Shown here: positions 7,655-14,312 of the stretch, piece by piece
Layout: every line of letters begins with the position of its first letter
Position numbering within the stretch: position 1 is the first letter of the stretch
NCBI GenBank assembly: GCA_002470165.1
Contig: DKNF01000186.1
Location: 1-15,621 of the forward strand
Reading direction: 5' to 3'
DNA from: Betaproteobacteria bacterium UBA7395
GTDB taxonomy: Bacteria > Pseudomonadota > Gammaproteobacteria > Burkholderiales > Rhodocyclaceae
DNA length: 15,621 nt
Made by a program: the position numbers and the translations under genes
Notes under the pieces: generated by a model
Database searches by the model: none
Told to the model about the DNA's origin: nothing
The model's input: the letters and a program-made list of their open reading frames with translations, nothing else

Positions 7655-7689
7655 AAGTCCCATTTACATTCGCAGGCCGATGGCACGAA

Positions 7690-7718
7690 TTGACTTTTCG
7701 ACGACCGCTGGGTATCTT
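7690..7718 (+). promoter_or_regulatory. sigma-70-type promoter of the metX-metW-ampG operon
   Basis: TTGACT (7690-7695, five of six) and TATCTT (7713-7718, four of six) are separated by exactly 17 bases. The start point should fall near 7725, leaving about 17 bases before the SAM-II aptamer. The position directly upstream of the riboswitch strengthens the call. Confidence 0.6.
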
Positions 7719-7741
7719 CAAGGCCGTCGGAAACCTCCGGC

Positions 7742-7795
7742 GGCGCCGATTTATCTCAGATTGCGGGCGCCTTAGAAATGCCGCTAAAGCGGGGA
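7742..7795 (+). ncRNA. SAM-II (SAM-alpha) riboswitch in the metX leader
   Basis: The stretch matches the SAM-II fold element by element. P1 is GGCGCC (7742-7747) with GGCGCC (7766-7771), fully complementary. L1 begins GATTTA and ends ATTGC, as in known SAM-II aptamers. L3 contains TTAGAAATG followed by the hallmark GCTAAAG (7783-7789). The pseudoknot can form between TCTC (7754-7757) and GGGA (7792-7795), with one G-U pair. It lies just after a promoter and upstream of metX, the expected target for S-adenosylmethionine feedback. SAM-II is known mainly from alphaproteobacteria, with some examples in other proteobacteria. The recognition rests on recalled consensus, not on a covariance-model score. 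Confidence 0.85.
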
Positions 7796-7796
7796 C

Positions 7797-7828
7797 CCCA
7801 GTTCGCGTTTTGGCCAACTGGGTTTTTT
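7797..7828 (+). terminator. intrinsic terminator acting as the SAM-II expression platform
   Basis: CCCAGTT (7797-7803) pairs perfectly with AACTGGG (7816-7822) across a 12-base loop and is followed by six T (7823-7828). This is a textbook rho-independent terminator between the aptamer, which ends near 7795, and the metX ATG at 7844. Regulation is therefore likely by transcription attenuation, not only by hiding the ribosome-binding site as in many SAM-II leaders. Confidence 0.85.
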
Positions 7829-7843
7829 GTTTCTGGAATCATC

Positions 7844-8968
7844 ATGCCGGGTATTGGCGTCGTCGAATCACAGCGCATCCACTTCAGCGAACCGCTCCAT
7901 CTGCGTAGCGGCGGCATCCTGCCGGCCTACGACCTGGCCGTCGAAACCTACGGTACGCTCAACGCCGCCCGCTCCAACGCCATCCTGGTCTGCCATGCAC
8001 TGTCCGGCCACCATCATCTGGCCGGACATTACGCCGATGCGCCGGACAATATCGGCTGGTGGGACAACATCATCGGCCCGGGGCGGCCGCTCGACACCGA
8101 CAAATTCTTCATCGTCGGCCTGAACAATCCCGGCGGCTGCCACGGTTCGACCGGCCCGTCGTCGATCAACCCGGCCACCGGCAAGCCCTGGGGTGCCGAT
8201 TTCCCGATCATTGCCGTCAGCGACTGGGTCAACGCCCAGGCCCGCCTGGCCGACAAATTCGGCATCGACAGCTGGGCCGCCGTCATGGGCGGCAGCCTGG
8301 GCGGCATGCAGGCGCTGCGCTGGAGCATTTCCTACCCGGAACGGGTGCGCAACGCGCTGATCATCGCTTCCGCACCCAAACTCACGGCGCAGAACATCGC
8401 CTTCAACGACGTCGCCCGCCAGGCCATCCTGACCGACCCCGATTTCCACGGCGGCCATTACTACGAACACGGCACGCGCCCCGTCCGCGGCCTGCGCCTG
8501 GCCCGCATGCTCGGCCACATCACCTACCTGTCCGACGACCAGATGGGCGAGAAATTCGGCCGCGAGCTGCGCAACGGCTCGTTTGCCTTCGACTACGACG
8601 TCGAGTTCGAGGTCGAATCCTACCTGCGCTATCAGGGAGACAAGTTCGCCGGCTATTTCGACGCCAACACCTACCTGCTGATGACCAAGGCGCTCGATTA
8701 CTTCGACCCGGCCCGGCTTGACGACGGCGATCTGGTCAGGACGATGGCCCGCACGCATCCGGACACCAATTTCTTCGTCGCCTCGTTCACCACCGACTGG
8801 CGCTTCTCGCCGGCGCGCTCCCGGGAAATCGTCGCGGCGCTGCTGGCCAACGGGCGCAAGGTTTCCTACGCCGAGATCGACCTCAACTTCGGCCACGACT
8901 CCTTCCTGATGGAAGACCCGCATTACCACGGCCTGGTTGCCGCCTTCCTGGGGAACATCGCCTTATGA
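7844..8968 (+). CDS. metX: homoserine O-acyltransferase MetX
   Basis: Encodes 374 residues of the alpha/beta-hydrolase family that acylates homoserine with acetyl- or succinyl-CoA, the first committed step of methionine synthesis in the cytoplasm. Start 7844 ([14 protein letters not shown]) is preferred to the in-frame ATG at 7778, which lies inside the riboswitch. The catalytic triad is visible: Ser151 in the nucleophile elbow [10 protein letters not shown], Asp318 in TTDWRFSP and His351 in GHDSFL. The segments [21 protein letters not shown] and [17 protein letters not shown] are typical of the proteobacterial MetX group, for which succinyl-CoA use has been predicted. The acyl donor cannot be settled from this reading. 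metW overlaps its end (ATGA), and MetW is known to be needed alongside MetX in several bacteria. Controlled by the SAM-II leader. Confidence 0.95.
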   Translation: MPGIGVVESQRIHFSEPLHLRSGGILPAYDLAVETYGTLNAARSNAILVCHALSGHHHLAGHYADAPDNIGWWDNIIGPGRPLDTDKFFIVGLNNPGGCHGSTGPSSINPATGKPWGADFPIIAVSDWVNAQARLADKFGIDSWAAVMGGSLGGMQALRWSISYPERVRNALIIASAPKLTAQNIAFNDVARQAILTDPDFHGGHYYEHGTRPVRGLRLARMLGHITYLSDDQMGEKFGRELRNGSFAFDYDVEFEVESYLRYQGDKFAGYFDANTYLLMTKALDYFDPARLDDGDLVRTMARTHPDTNFFVASFTTDWRFSPARSREIVAALLANGRKVSYAEIDLNFGHDSFLMEDPHYHGLVAAFLGNIAL

Positions 8969-9576
8969 CCAATACGCTGGGACGCCCCGATTTCGACGTC
9001 ATCGCCGGCTGGGTCGAGCCGGGACATCGCGTGCTCGACCTCGGCTGCGGCGACGGCGCATTGCTCAAGCGCCTGATCGAGACCCGCAACGTCAAGGGCT
9101 GGGGCGTCGATATCGAGGACGCCAACGTGCTCGCCGCCATGCGCAACGGCATCAACGTGATCCAGAGCAACCTGGAAAAGGGGCTCGCCGACTTCGCCGA
9201 CGATGCTTTCGACCATGTCGTGCTGTCGCGCACGCTGCAGACGGTGCGCCACACCGAGCACATCCTGCGTGAAATGCTGCGCGTCGGCCGCGAAGCGGTC
9301 GTGTCCTTCCCCAATTTCGCCTACTGGCAAAATCTGCGCTCGGTGCTCGACGGCCGCATGCCGGTGTCGGAAGACCTGCCCTACCAGTGGTACGACTCGC
9401 CCAACGTCCGCTTCTTCACCCTGCTCGATTTCGAAGCGCTGTGCGCGCAAATGGGACTGACCATCGTCGAACGCCGCGTGCTCGACGAAGCCGGCGAAAT
9501 CGTCCAGGCCGAGTCGCCGCGCGACCTGAATTTCCTCGGCAGCCTGGCCGTCTACCGCCTGACCCGTCCGCGCTGA
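8965..9576 (+). CDS. metW: methionine biosynthesis protein MetW
   Basis: Encodes 203 residues, near the usual MetW length, starting in an ATGA overlap with metX. It has a Rossmann-like class I methyltransferase core with the SAM-site motif [12 protein letters not shown] (about residues 23-34), [18 protein letters not shown] carrying the acidic ribose-binding position, and the MetW-typical region [34 protein letters not shown]. The characteristic tail [24 protein letters not shown] is also present. MetW partners MetX in homoserine acylation; a methyl-transfer reaction has not been clearly assigned to it. Translational coupling to metX implies stoichiometric production. The next gene shares one base of its stop codon (TGATG). 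Confidence 0.95.
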   Translation: MTNTLGRPDFDVIAGWVEPGHRVLDLGCGDGALLKRLIETRNVKGWGVDIEDANVLAAMRNGINVIQSNLEKGLADFADDAFDHVVLSRTLQTVRHTEHILREMLRVGREAVVSFPNFAYWQNLRSVLDGRMPVSEDLPYQWYDSPNVRFFTLLDFEALCAQMGLTIVERRVLDEAGEIVQAESPRDLNFLGSLAVYRLTRPR

Positions 9577-10847
9577 TGCCCGCCTGGCTGAACGCGATGT
9601 GGAACCGCCGGATGCTGATCTGCATCTTCACCGGCTTTGCTTCCGGCCTGCCACTGTACCTGCTGCTCAATCTGGTGCCGGCCTGGCTGAAGACCGAGGG
9701 CTTGTCGCTACGCGCCATCGGCGCCTTCGCGCTGATCCAGTTTCCCTACACCTGGAAATTCCTGTGGGCGCCGCTGCTCGACCGCTACGGCATCCTGCCC
9801 TGGCTCGGCCGTCGGCGCAGCTGGATGTTCGTCTCGCAGATCGGCCTGGTCGCCGCCATCGGCTGGCTCGGCCAGTTGTCGCCAGTCGATCACCTGTCGC
9901 TGGTCGTCGGCCTGACCGCCCTGCTCGCCTTCCTGTCGGCCACTCAGGACATCGCCCTCGACGCCTTCCGCCGTGAAATCCTGCCCGACCATGAACTCGG
10001 CCTGGGCAACGCCATTCACGTCAACGCCTACCGGATCGCCGGTCTGATACCAGGCTCCCTGTCGCTGATCCTGGCCGATCATCTGCCGTGGAACCAGGTC
10101 TTCGTAATCACCGCTGCCTTCATGATTCCCGGCCTGGCAATGACCTTACTGGTGAAGGAGCCGCTGGCCGCCACCGGGACCCCGCGTACGCTGCGCGATG
10201 CCGTGGTCGAACCCTTCCGCGAATTCTTCGGCCGCCACGGCGTGCAATCGGCGCTGCTGGTCCTTGCCTTCCTGTTCTTCTACAAGCTCGGCGACTCACT
10301 GTGCACCGCGCTGGCCACCCCGTTCTACCTGGACATGGGCTACAGCAAGACGGAGATCGGCATCATCGCGAAGAATGCCGGCCTGTGGCCGATGGTCATC
10401 GGCGGCATCCTCGGCGGCATCTGGATGCTCAAGCTGGGCATCAACCGGGCGCTATGGCTCTTTGGCGTCGCCCAGATCGTCACCATCCTCGGCTTCGTCT
10501 GGATGGCCTGGATCGGCCCCGGAGAATCGACGCCGCTGCGTCTGGCGACCCTGGCCATCGTCATCGCGGGCGAAGCCGTCGGCGCCGGACTGGGTACCAC
10601 GGCCTTCGTCGCCTTCATGGCGCGGACCACGCACCCTGCTTACACGGCCACGCAACTGGCGCTATTCACCAGCCTGATGGCGGTGCCGCGCACCTTCATC
10701 AACGCCACCGCCGGCTGGCTGGTCGAGGCCATGGGCTGGACGCAGTTCTTCTGGCTGTGCTTTTTCCTCGCCGTACCTGGCATGCTGCTGCTGCTCAAGG
10801 TGGCACCGTGGCGGGAGAATGGCGAACGGACTAGTCCTGTCGCCTGA
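9576..10847 (+). CDS. ampG: AmpG-family muropeptide MFS permease
   Basis: Encodes 423 residues, starting one base into the metW stop (TGATG at 9574-9578), so it is third in the metX operon. It is a major-facilitator inner-membrane protein with about 12 hydrophobic segments. AmpG signatures are clear: FTGFASGLPLYLLLNLVPAW in TM1, IQFPYTWKFLWAPLLDRYG, SATQDIALDAFRREILPDHE with its conserved acidic residues, NAYRIAGLIPGSLSL, and FYKLGDSLCTALATPFYLDMG in the second half. E. coli AmpG (491 residues) imports GlcNAc-anhydroMurNAc peptides for cell-wall recycling; this protein lacks the longer C-terminal extension. The pairing with methionine genes looks like operon convenience. Its last 17 bases overlap the convergent LETM1-like gene. 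Confidence 0.9.
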   Translation: MPAWLNAMWNRRMLICIFTGFASGLPLYLLLNLVPAWLKTEGLSLRAIGAFALIQFPYTWKFLWAPLLDRYGILPWLGRRRSWMFVSQIGLVAAIGWLGQLSPVDHLSLVVGLTALLAFLSATQDIALDAFRREILPDHELGLGNAIHVNAYRIAGLIPGSLSLILADHLPWNQVFVITAAFMIPGLAMTLLVKEPLAATGTPRTLRDAVVEPFREFFGRHGVQSALLVLAFLFFYKLGDSLCTALATPFYLDMGYSKTEIGIIAKNAGLWPMVIGGILGGIWMLKLGINRALWLFGVAQIVTILGFVWMAWIGPGESTPLRLATLAIVIAGEAVGAGLGTTAFVAFMARTTHPAYTATQLALFTSLMAVPRTFINATAGWLVEAMGWTQFFWLCFFLAVPGMLLLLKVAPWRENGERTSPVA

Positions 10848-11130
10848 GACGGCGGCGGTCCAGCCACCAGGCATAGGCCGGCAGGATCAATACCGAGCCG
10901 GGCAGCAAGAGGACGATCAGATAGGGCGACAGATGCGCGATCCGGCGTAGGTGGATCAGCAGTTCGCGACGCTCTTCGGCAGTCCACTGCCCGCCGTTGC
11001 GGGCCTTCATCAGCAGCGGCATCATGCCGCGCGTGGCCATCACTTCGCCGAGCACCCGCTGCACTTCGCGCCGCTGCGACGACAGCAACTGCCGCCACCA
11101 GCCGGGCAGGGGCAGAACCAGGCGATCCAT
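10831..11130 (-). CDS. small LETM1-like membrane protein at the end of the yqj operon
   Basis: Encodes 99 residues from ATG at 11130, one base after the yqjK stop; longer upstream starts would run back through yqjK in another frame. The first half is basic and amphipathic (WWRQLLSSQRREVQRVLGEVMATRG). The second half has ERRELLIHLRRIAHLSPYL followed by a hydrophobic segment, IVLLLPGSVLILPAYAWWL, and a basic tail RRRLRRQD. The spacing of the Leu/Pro core (LSPYLxxxLLPGxxLxLP) resembles the conserved core of LETM1-domain proteins, which in mitochondria act in cation exchange and ribosome binding. Function here is unknown. Its neighbour YqjD belongs to a ribosome-associated membrane family, which makes the pairing suggestive. 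The 3' end overlaps ampG by 17 bases. Confidence 0.65.
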   Translation of the reverse strand: MDRLVLPLPGWWRQLLSSQRREVQRVLGEVMATRGMMPLLMKARNGGQWTAEERRELLIHLRRIAHLSPYLIVLLLPGSVLILPAYAWWLDRRRLRRQD

Positions 11131-11131
11131 G

Positions 11132-11422
11132 CTAGAGGCGGGAAAGCGTGTTGCGCATCGCCCGCCAGCCACGCCAGACGAAGAAGCCGCGCTGGGCCCA
11201 GCGCAAGGCCCGGCGGGGCCGGACAACCACGGCACCGGCAACGGCAGCACCGACGGCCAGCGGATGTTGCTTGAGCCAGTCGACGCCGCGCAACACGGCA
11301 TCGCCGGCAGAAAACACGCCGCTCAGCGCGTCGGCTTCACGCGCCAGCTTCTGCCGCTGCGCGGCGATGCGAGCGCCAAGAGCGCCCCGCCTGGCGGCAA
11401 GTTCAAGTCGTTTTTCGTTCAT
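11132..11422 (-). CDS. YqjK-like protein
   Basis: Encodes 96 residues from ATG 11422, which overlaps the YqjE stop (ATGA on the - strand). It opens with a basic coiled helix, MNEKRLELAARRGALGARIAAQRQKL, then a short linker and a hydrophobic stretch, HPLAVGAAVAGAVVV, followed by an Arg/Trp-rich tail (RPRRALRWAQRGFFVWRGW). This is the usual YqjK layout: a soluble helix and one weakly hydrophobic membrane segment. Function is not established; E. coli encodes it next to yqjD and yqjE, as here. An overlapping frame running from 11671 to 11132 shares this sequence but has no meaning upstream of 11422. Confidence 0.8.
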   Translation of the reverse strand: MNEKRLELAARRGALGARIAAQRQKLAREADALSGVFSAGDAVLRGVDWLKQHPLAVGAAVAGAVVVRPRRALRWAQRGFFVWRGWRAMRNTLSRL

Positions 11423-11823
11423 TCGCGCGTACTGCCGCGCAATTCCGCAATGTCGGCGTCCAGCTCCGCCAGGCTGCTGCGGAACAGCCGGCTCGGCGCC
11501 TTTGCCTGCTGCCGCAACGACAGCACCAGCACGGCGGCACCGACGAAGAACAGGGCGGCGAACAGCCCGAAAACCAGCACCCGCTGCTCCCAGAAGGCCA
11601 GCGCCAGGCTGAACACGGCCATGATGACACCCAGCGCGATCAGGAATGCCGCGCCGATGGCCTTGGCCCACATCGCGATCAGGCGATATTTCTCCTCCTC
11701 GATCTCGACGGCGAGCAATTCCGCCCGCGTCCTGCCAATCGACAGGAGCGTGGCGAGAATGTTCTTCAGCGCGGCGAAGAGCCCCGGACGCCCGGCGTCT
11801 TCGGGCGGCAACTGGGTGCTCAT
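11419..11823 (-). CDS. YqjE-type phage-holin-superfamily membrane protein
   Basis: Encodes 134 residues. It has an N-terminal amphipathic region (LFAALKNILATLLSIGRTRAELLAVEIEEEKYRL) followed by two transmembrane segments, at about residues 55-78 (AIGAAFLIALGVIMAVFSLALAF) and 83-103 (VLVFGLFAALFFVGAAVLVLSL), and a charged C-terminal helix rich in Leu/Glu/Asp. The RxxAELLAxExEEEK pattern before the first membrane helix is characteristic of YqjE/Phage_holin_3_6 proteins. No phage genes are nearby, so it is a chromosomal housekeeping or stress membrane protein, not a lysis holin. It sits four bases after yqjD and overlaps yqjK by four bases, giving a tightly coupled operon. Confidence 0.85.
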   Translation of the reverse strand: MSTQLPPEDAGRPGLFAALKNILATLLSIGRTRAELLAVEIEEEKYRLIAMWAKAIGAAFLIALGVIMAVFSLALAFWEQRVLVFGLFAALFFVGAAVLVLSLRQQAKAPSRLFRSSLAELDADIAELRGSTRE

Positions 11824-11827
11824 CCGC

Positions 11828-12142
11828 TTAGCGGCGACCGATCAGCACACCCAGGGCAAGACCGACGATGGCAGCAACGCCAACGGCCTTCCACGGTTCG
11901 TCATGGACGAAGTCGTCGGTGGCACGGGCGGCAGCCTTGGTCTTGTCGATGACGACATGTTCGAGATCGATGATGCGCTCCTTGGCGTCGCGCAGTCGAA
12001 CCGACAGGCGCTCGCGCAGTTCGCCGACCTTCTCCCCGGCAACGCCGGTGGTGGCACGCAAAAGCTCCTCGGTATCGGCAATCACGACCTTCAGGTCGGA
12101 AACCAGCTTGTCCTTGTTGGCGGCAGTCATTTGTTCTGACAT
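11828..12142 (-). CDS. YqjD/ElaB-family (DUF883) membrane-anchored protein
   Basis: Encodes 104 residues. A helical, charged region (DKLVSDLKVVIADTEELLRATTGVAGEKVGELRERLSVRL) precedes a single C-terminal transmembrane anchor, WKAVGVAAIVGLALGVLIGRR, with the family's hallmark GLALGVLIGRR ending. E. coli YqjD and ElaB are tail-anchored inner-membrane proteins that associate with ribosomes in stationary phase under RpoS control. The start at 12142 is preceded by GAGG about seven bases upstream. It is the first gene of a - strand operon with yqjE, yqjK and a LETM1-like gene. A possible weak promoter (TTGATT 12209-12204, TAACCT 12186-12181, spacing 17) lies in the 63-base gap before it; the -10 match is poor. 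Confidence 0.85.
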   Translation of the reverse strand: MSEQMTAANKDKLVSDLKVVIADTEELLRATTGVAGEKVGELRERLSVRLRDAKERIIDLEHVVIDKTKAAARATDDFVHDEPWKAVGVAAIVGLALGVLIGRR

Positions 12143-12205
12143 TTTGTAACCTCGTCTGCGAGCGGTTGTTCAGGGATTACAGGTTAGCCCTTCCAGCGGC
12201 GTAAA

Positions 12206-13003
12206 TCAATTCGCATTGGTGGCCAGAAGATAGTCGTAGTCGATGATCAAGGGCGCGTGATCGGAGAAGCGGCTGTCCTTGTAGATTGACGCCTGCCTGG
12301 CCGTCGCTGCCACACCGGGGGTGGCGATCTGGTAATCGATGCGCCAACCGACATTGTTCGCCCAGGCCTGACCGCGATTGCTCCACCAGGTGTAGGCCTC
12401 GCCGGTCGCCTGCGGATGAAGCTGGCGATAGACATCGACCCAGCCCAGTTCATCGAACACCCGGGTCATCCAGGCACGCTCCTCAGGCAGGAAACCCGAA
12501 TTCTTCTGGTTCGACTTCCAGTTCTTAAGATCGATTTCCTTGTGTGCGATGTTCCAGTCGCCACACAGCACGATTTCCCGACCTTCGGCACGCAACGCCT
12601 GCATCCGGGGCAGGAAGACATCGAGAAAGCGGAACTTGGCTTCCTGCCGCTCCGGCGACGACGAACCGGACGGCAGGTAAAGCGAGATCACCGACAGATT
12701 GCCGAAATCGACGCGCAGATAGCGGCCTTCGGCATCGAACTCACCACCATCGAACCCCTCGGTCACGACTGCCGGCGCCATCCGACTCCAGACGCCGACG
12801 CCGCTGTAACCTTTTTTCTCGGCATAGTGATAGGCGGCGTGCATGCCATCGGGGGCGCGCATCTCGGCATTCAGGTCGGCTGCCTGGGCTTTCAGTTCCT
12901 GCAGACAGACGATGTCGGCCTGCTGTTGTTGCAGCCAGGGCAGCAGATTTTTGCTCCAGGCCGAGCGGATGCCATTGAGGTTCAGTGAGATGATGCGTAA
13001 CAT
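12206..13003 (-). CDS. xth: exodeoxyribonuclease III (AP endonuclease)
   Basis: Encodes 265 residues, close to E. coli ExoIII (268). It belongs to the Mg-dependent endonuclease/exonuclease/phosphatase fold that cleaves at abasic sites in base-excision repair and degrades duplex DNA 3' to 5'. Active-site positions are present: Asn8 ([10 protein letters not shown]), Glu36 (LQELKAQ), Tyr109, Asp149 and Asn151 ([12 protein letters not shown]), Asp223 (GWRIDYQ) and the terminal Asp248-His249 pair ([12 protein letters not shown]). ATG 13003 is taken because [11 protein letters not shown] is the family's normal N-terminus. The frame stays open upstream to 13798, but that part is antisense to pyrE. 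It is divergent from pyrE with 42 bases between starts, so the two promoters must share or invade coding sequence. Confidence 0.95.
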   Translation of the reverse strand: MLRIISLNLNGIRSAWSKNLLPWLQQQQADIVCLQELKAQAADLNAEMRAPDGMHAAYHYAEKKGYSGVGVWSRMAPAVVTEGFDGGEFDAEGRYLRVDFGNLSVISLYLPSGSSSPERQEAKFRFLDVFLPRMQALRAEGREIVLCGDWNIAHKEIDLKNWKSNQKNSGFLPEERAWMTRVFDELGWVDVYRQLHPQATGEAYTWWSNRGQAWANNVGWRIDYQIATPGVAATARQASIYKDSRFSDHAPLIIDYDYLLATNAN

Positions 13004-13045
13004 TGCGCGAATATCAGTCGTTTTCCAGACAAGAACTGGGGATTT

Positions 13046-13687
13046 ATGGATTTTCGTCAGGATTTCATCGAGTTCGCCCTGAAATGCGAGGTGTTGCGTT
13101 TCGGCGAATTCAAGACCAAGGCCGGGCGGCTGTCGCCCTACTTCTTCAACGCCGGCCTGTTCAACGATGGCGCGTCCCTCGGGCGTCTCGCCGGATTCTA
13201 CGCGAAAGCGGCGAAGGCCGGCAGCGTCCAGTTCGACATGCTGTTTGGCCCGGCCTACAAGGGCATTCCGCTGGTCGCCGCGATCGCCATCGCCCTGGCC
13301 GCTGAAGGCAGCAACTATCCTTTCGCCTTCAACCGCAAGGAAGCCAAGGATCACGGCGAAGGCGGCACCATCGTCGGCGCCCCGCTGAGCGGCCGCGTGC
13401 TGATCGTCGACGACGTGATTTCGGCCGGCACTTCGGTGCGCGAGTCGGTCGAACTGATCCGTGCCGCCGGCGCCACGCCGGCCGGCGTCCTGATTGCCCT
13501 CGACCGCCAGGAGCGCGGCCAGGGCGAGCTGTCCGCCGTTCAGGAAGTCCAGCGCGACTACGGCATTCCCGTGATCGCCGTCGCCGGACTGCGCGACCTG
13601 ATGACCTACCTTGAACACCACGCCGAGTTCGCCGGGCATCGCGACGCCGTCGCCGCCTACCGCGAACGATACGGGGTCGATGTCTAG
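13046..13687 (+). CDS. pyrE: orotate phosphoribosyltransferase
   Basis: Encodes 213 residues, the length of E. coli PyrE. It converts orotate and PRPP to OMP in de novo pyrimidine synthesis. Signatures are the N-terminal [18 protein letters not shown], the [10 protein letters not shown] segment (about residues 67-76), the flexible catalytic loop [13 protein letters not shown] (about 95-107), and the PRPP motif [13 protein letters not shown] (118-130) with its Asp-Asp pair at 122-123. The start has GGGG four bases upstream. Divergent from xth. The next gene begins eight bases before the pyrE stop, suggesting translational coupling. No attenuator of the E. coli pyrE type is visible in the 42-base upstream gap. 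Confidence 0.96.
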   Translation: MDFRQDFIEFALKCEVLRFGEFKTKAGRLSPYFFNAGLFNDGASLGRLAGFYAKAAKAGSVQFDMLFGPAYKGIPLVAAIAIALAAEGSNYPFAFNRKEAKDHGEGGTIVGAPLSGRVLIVDDVISAGTSVRESVELIRAAGATPAGVLIALDRQERGQGELSAVQEVQRDYGIPVIAVAGLRDLMTYLEHHAEFAGHRDAVAAYRERYGVDV

Positions 13688-14312
13688 GGCCGTCGCCACA
13701 CTCGTGTTGAGTCTGCTGACCGCCCCAGCATGGGCGGCGGCGGGAGAACTTTTCTGTTGCACCGACCCCGCCAGCGGTCGCCGCATCTGCGCCGACATGC
13801 TGCCGCAACAATGTCGCGGCCTGGCCTACCGGGTCTTCGACCGGGCCGGCAACCCGATCCGCAACGTGGCCGCACCGCTGACACCGGAGCAGAAGGCAGC
13901 CGCCGCTGCCGAAGCGCAGCGCAAGAAAGAGGAAGAAGAAAAGCGCCTCGAACAACGCCGCATCGACCAGGCCCTGCTAACCACCTATGCCACGGCCGAG
14001 GACATCGACCTGGCCCAGCGCAAGGCCGAAGGCGATGTGCAACTGACCATCCAGAATGCCACGGCCAAGATCACCGAGTTGCAGAAAGCGCAACGCAAGC
14101 TTGCCGAAGAAGCCGAGTTCTACAAACGCAAGGCGATGCCGCCCGAACTCGATACCAAGCTGCGCACCGTCGGCCACGAAATCCGGCTGCAACAGGAATT
14201 GATCCAGCTCAAGCGTAAGGAGCTGGAAGCCGTCCGCACCAAGTACGACAACGACCGCCAGCGCTACTTCCAGCTGACCGGGCGCTCAAGCGCCCAGCCC
14301 GTCGAACCTTAA
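13680..14312 (+). CDS. exported coiled-coil protein with N-terminal four-cysteine region, function unknown
   Basis: Encodes 210 residues from ATG 13680, which overlaps the pyrE stop by eight bases. An in-frame ATG at 13611 would hide the signal peptide. [20 protein letters not shown] is a clear Sec signal (cleavage near residue 20). Next comes a compact region with Cys26, Cys27, Cys37 and Cys45 and [14 protein letters not shown], resembling the DUF4124-type start of many small betaproteobacterial periplasmic proteins and likely to hold disulfides. From about residue 68 it is a long charged helix ([25 protein letters not shown]) extending through the rest as coiled coil, with no membrane segment. 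No function is recognised. Coupling to pyrE may be accidental. Its TAA shares bases with the opposing gatB stop (TTAA at 14309-14312). Confidence 0.75.
   Translation: MSRAVATLVLSLLTAPAWAAAGELFCCTDPASGRRICADMLPQQCRGLAYRVFDRAGNPIRNVAAPLTPEQKAAAAAEAQRKKEEEEKRLEQRRIDQALLTTYATAEDIDLAQRKAEGDVQLTIQNATAKITELQKAQRKLAEEAEFYKRKAMPPELDTKLRTVGHEIRLQQELIQLKRKELEAVRTKYDNDRQRYFQLTGRSSAQPVEP

Noticed and set aside
7778..7843. Longer metX starting at ATG 7778
   Set aside because: This ATG is inside L3 of the SAM-II aptamer and the extra codons would read through the terminator stem. The family-like N-terminus begins at 7844.
11423..11671. Upstream half of a 179-residue frame ending at 11132
   Set aside because: It overlaps yqjE out of frame and has shadow-like Arg/Gly/Ala composition; the real gene is the YqjK-like part from 11422.
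11419..11823. Prophage remnant, because of the holin-superfamily protein
   Set aside because: YqjE proteins are chromosomal and occur with YqjD and YqjK as here; no endolysin, structural or integration genes are nearby.
13004..13798. 265-residue N-terminal extension of the xth frame
   Set aside because: It is antisense to pyrE, low-complexity in composition and unlike any ExoIII extension; [11 protein letters not shown] at 13003 is the normal start.
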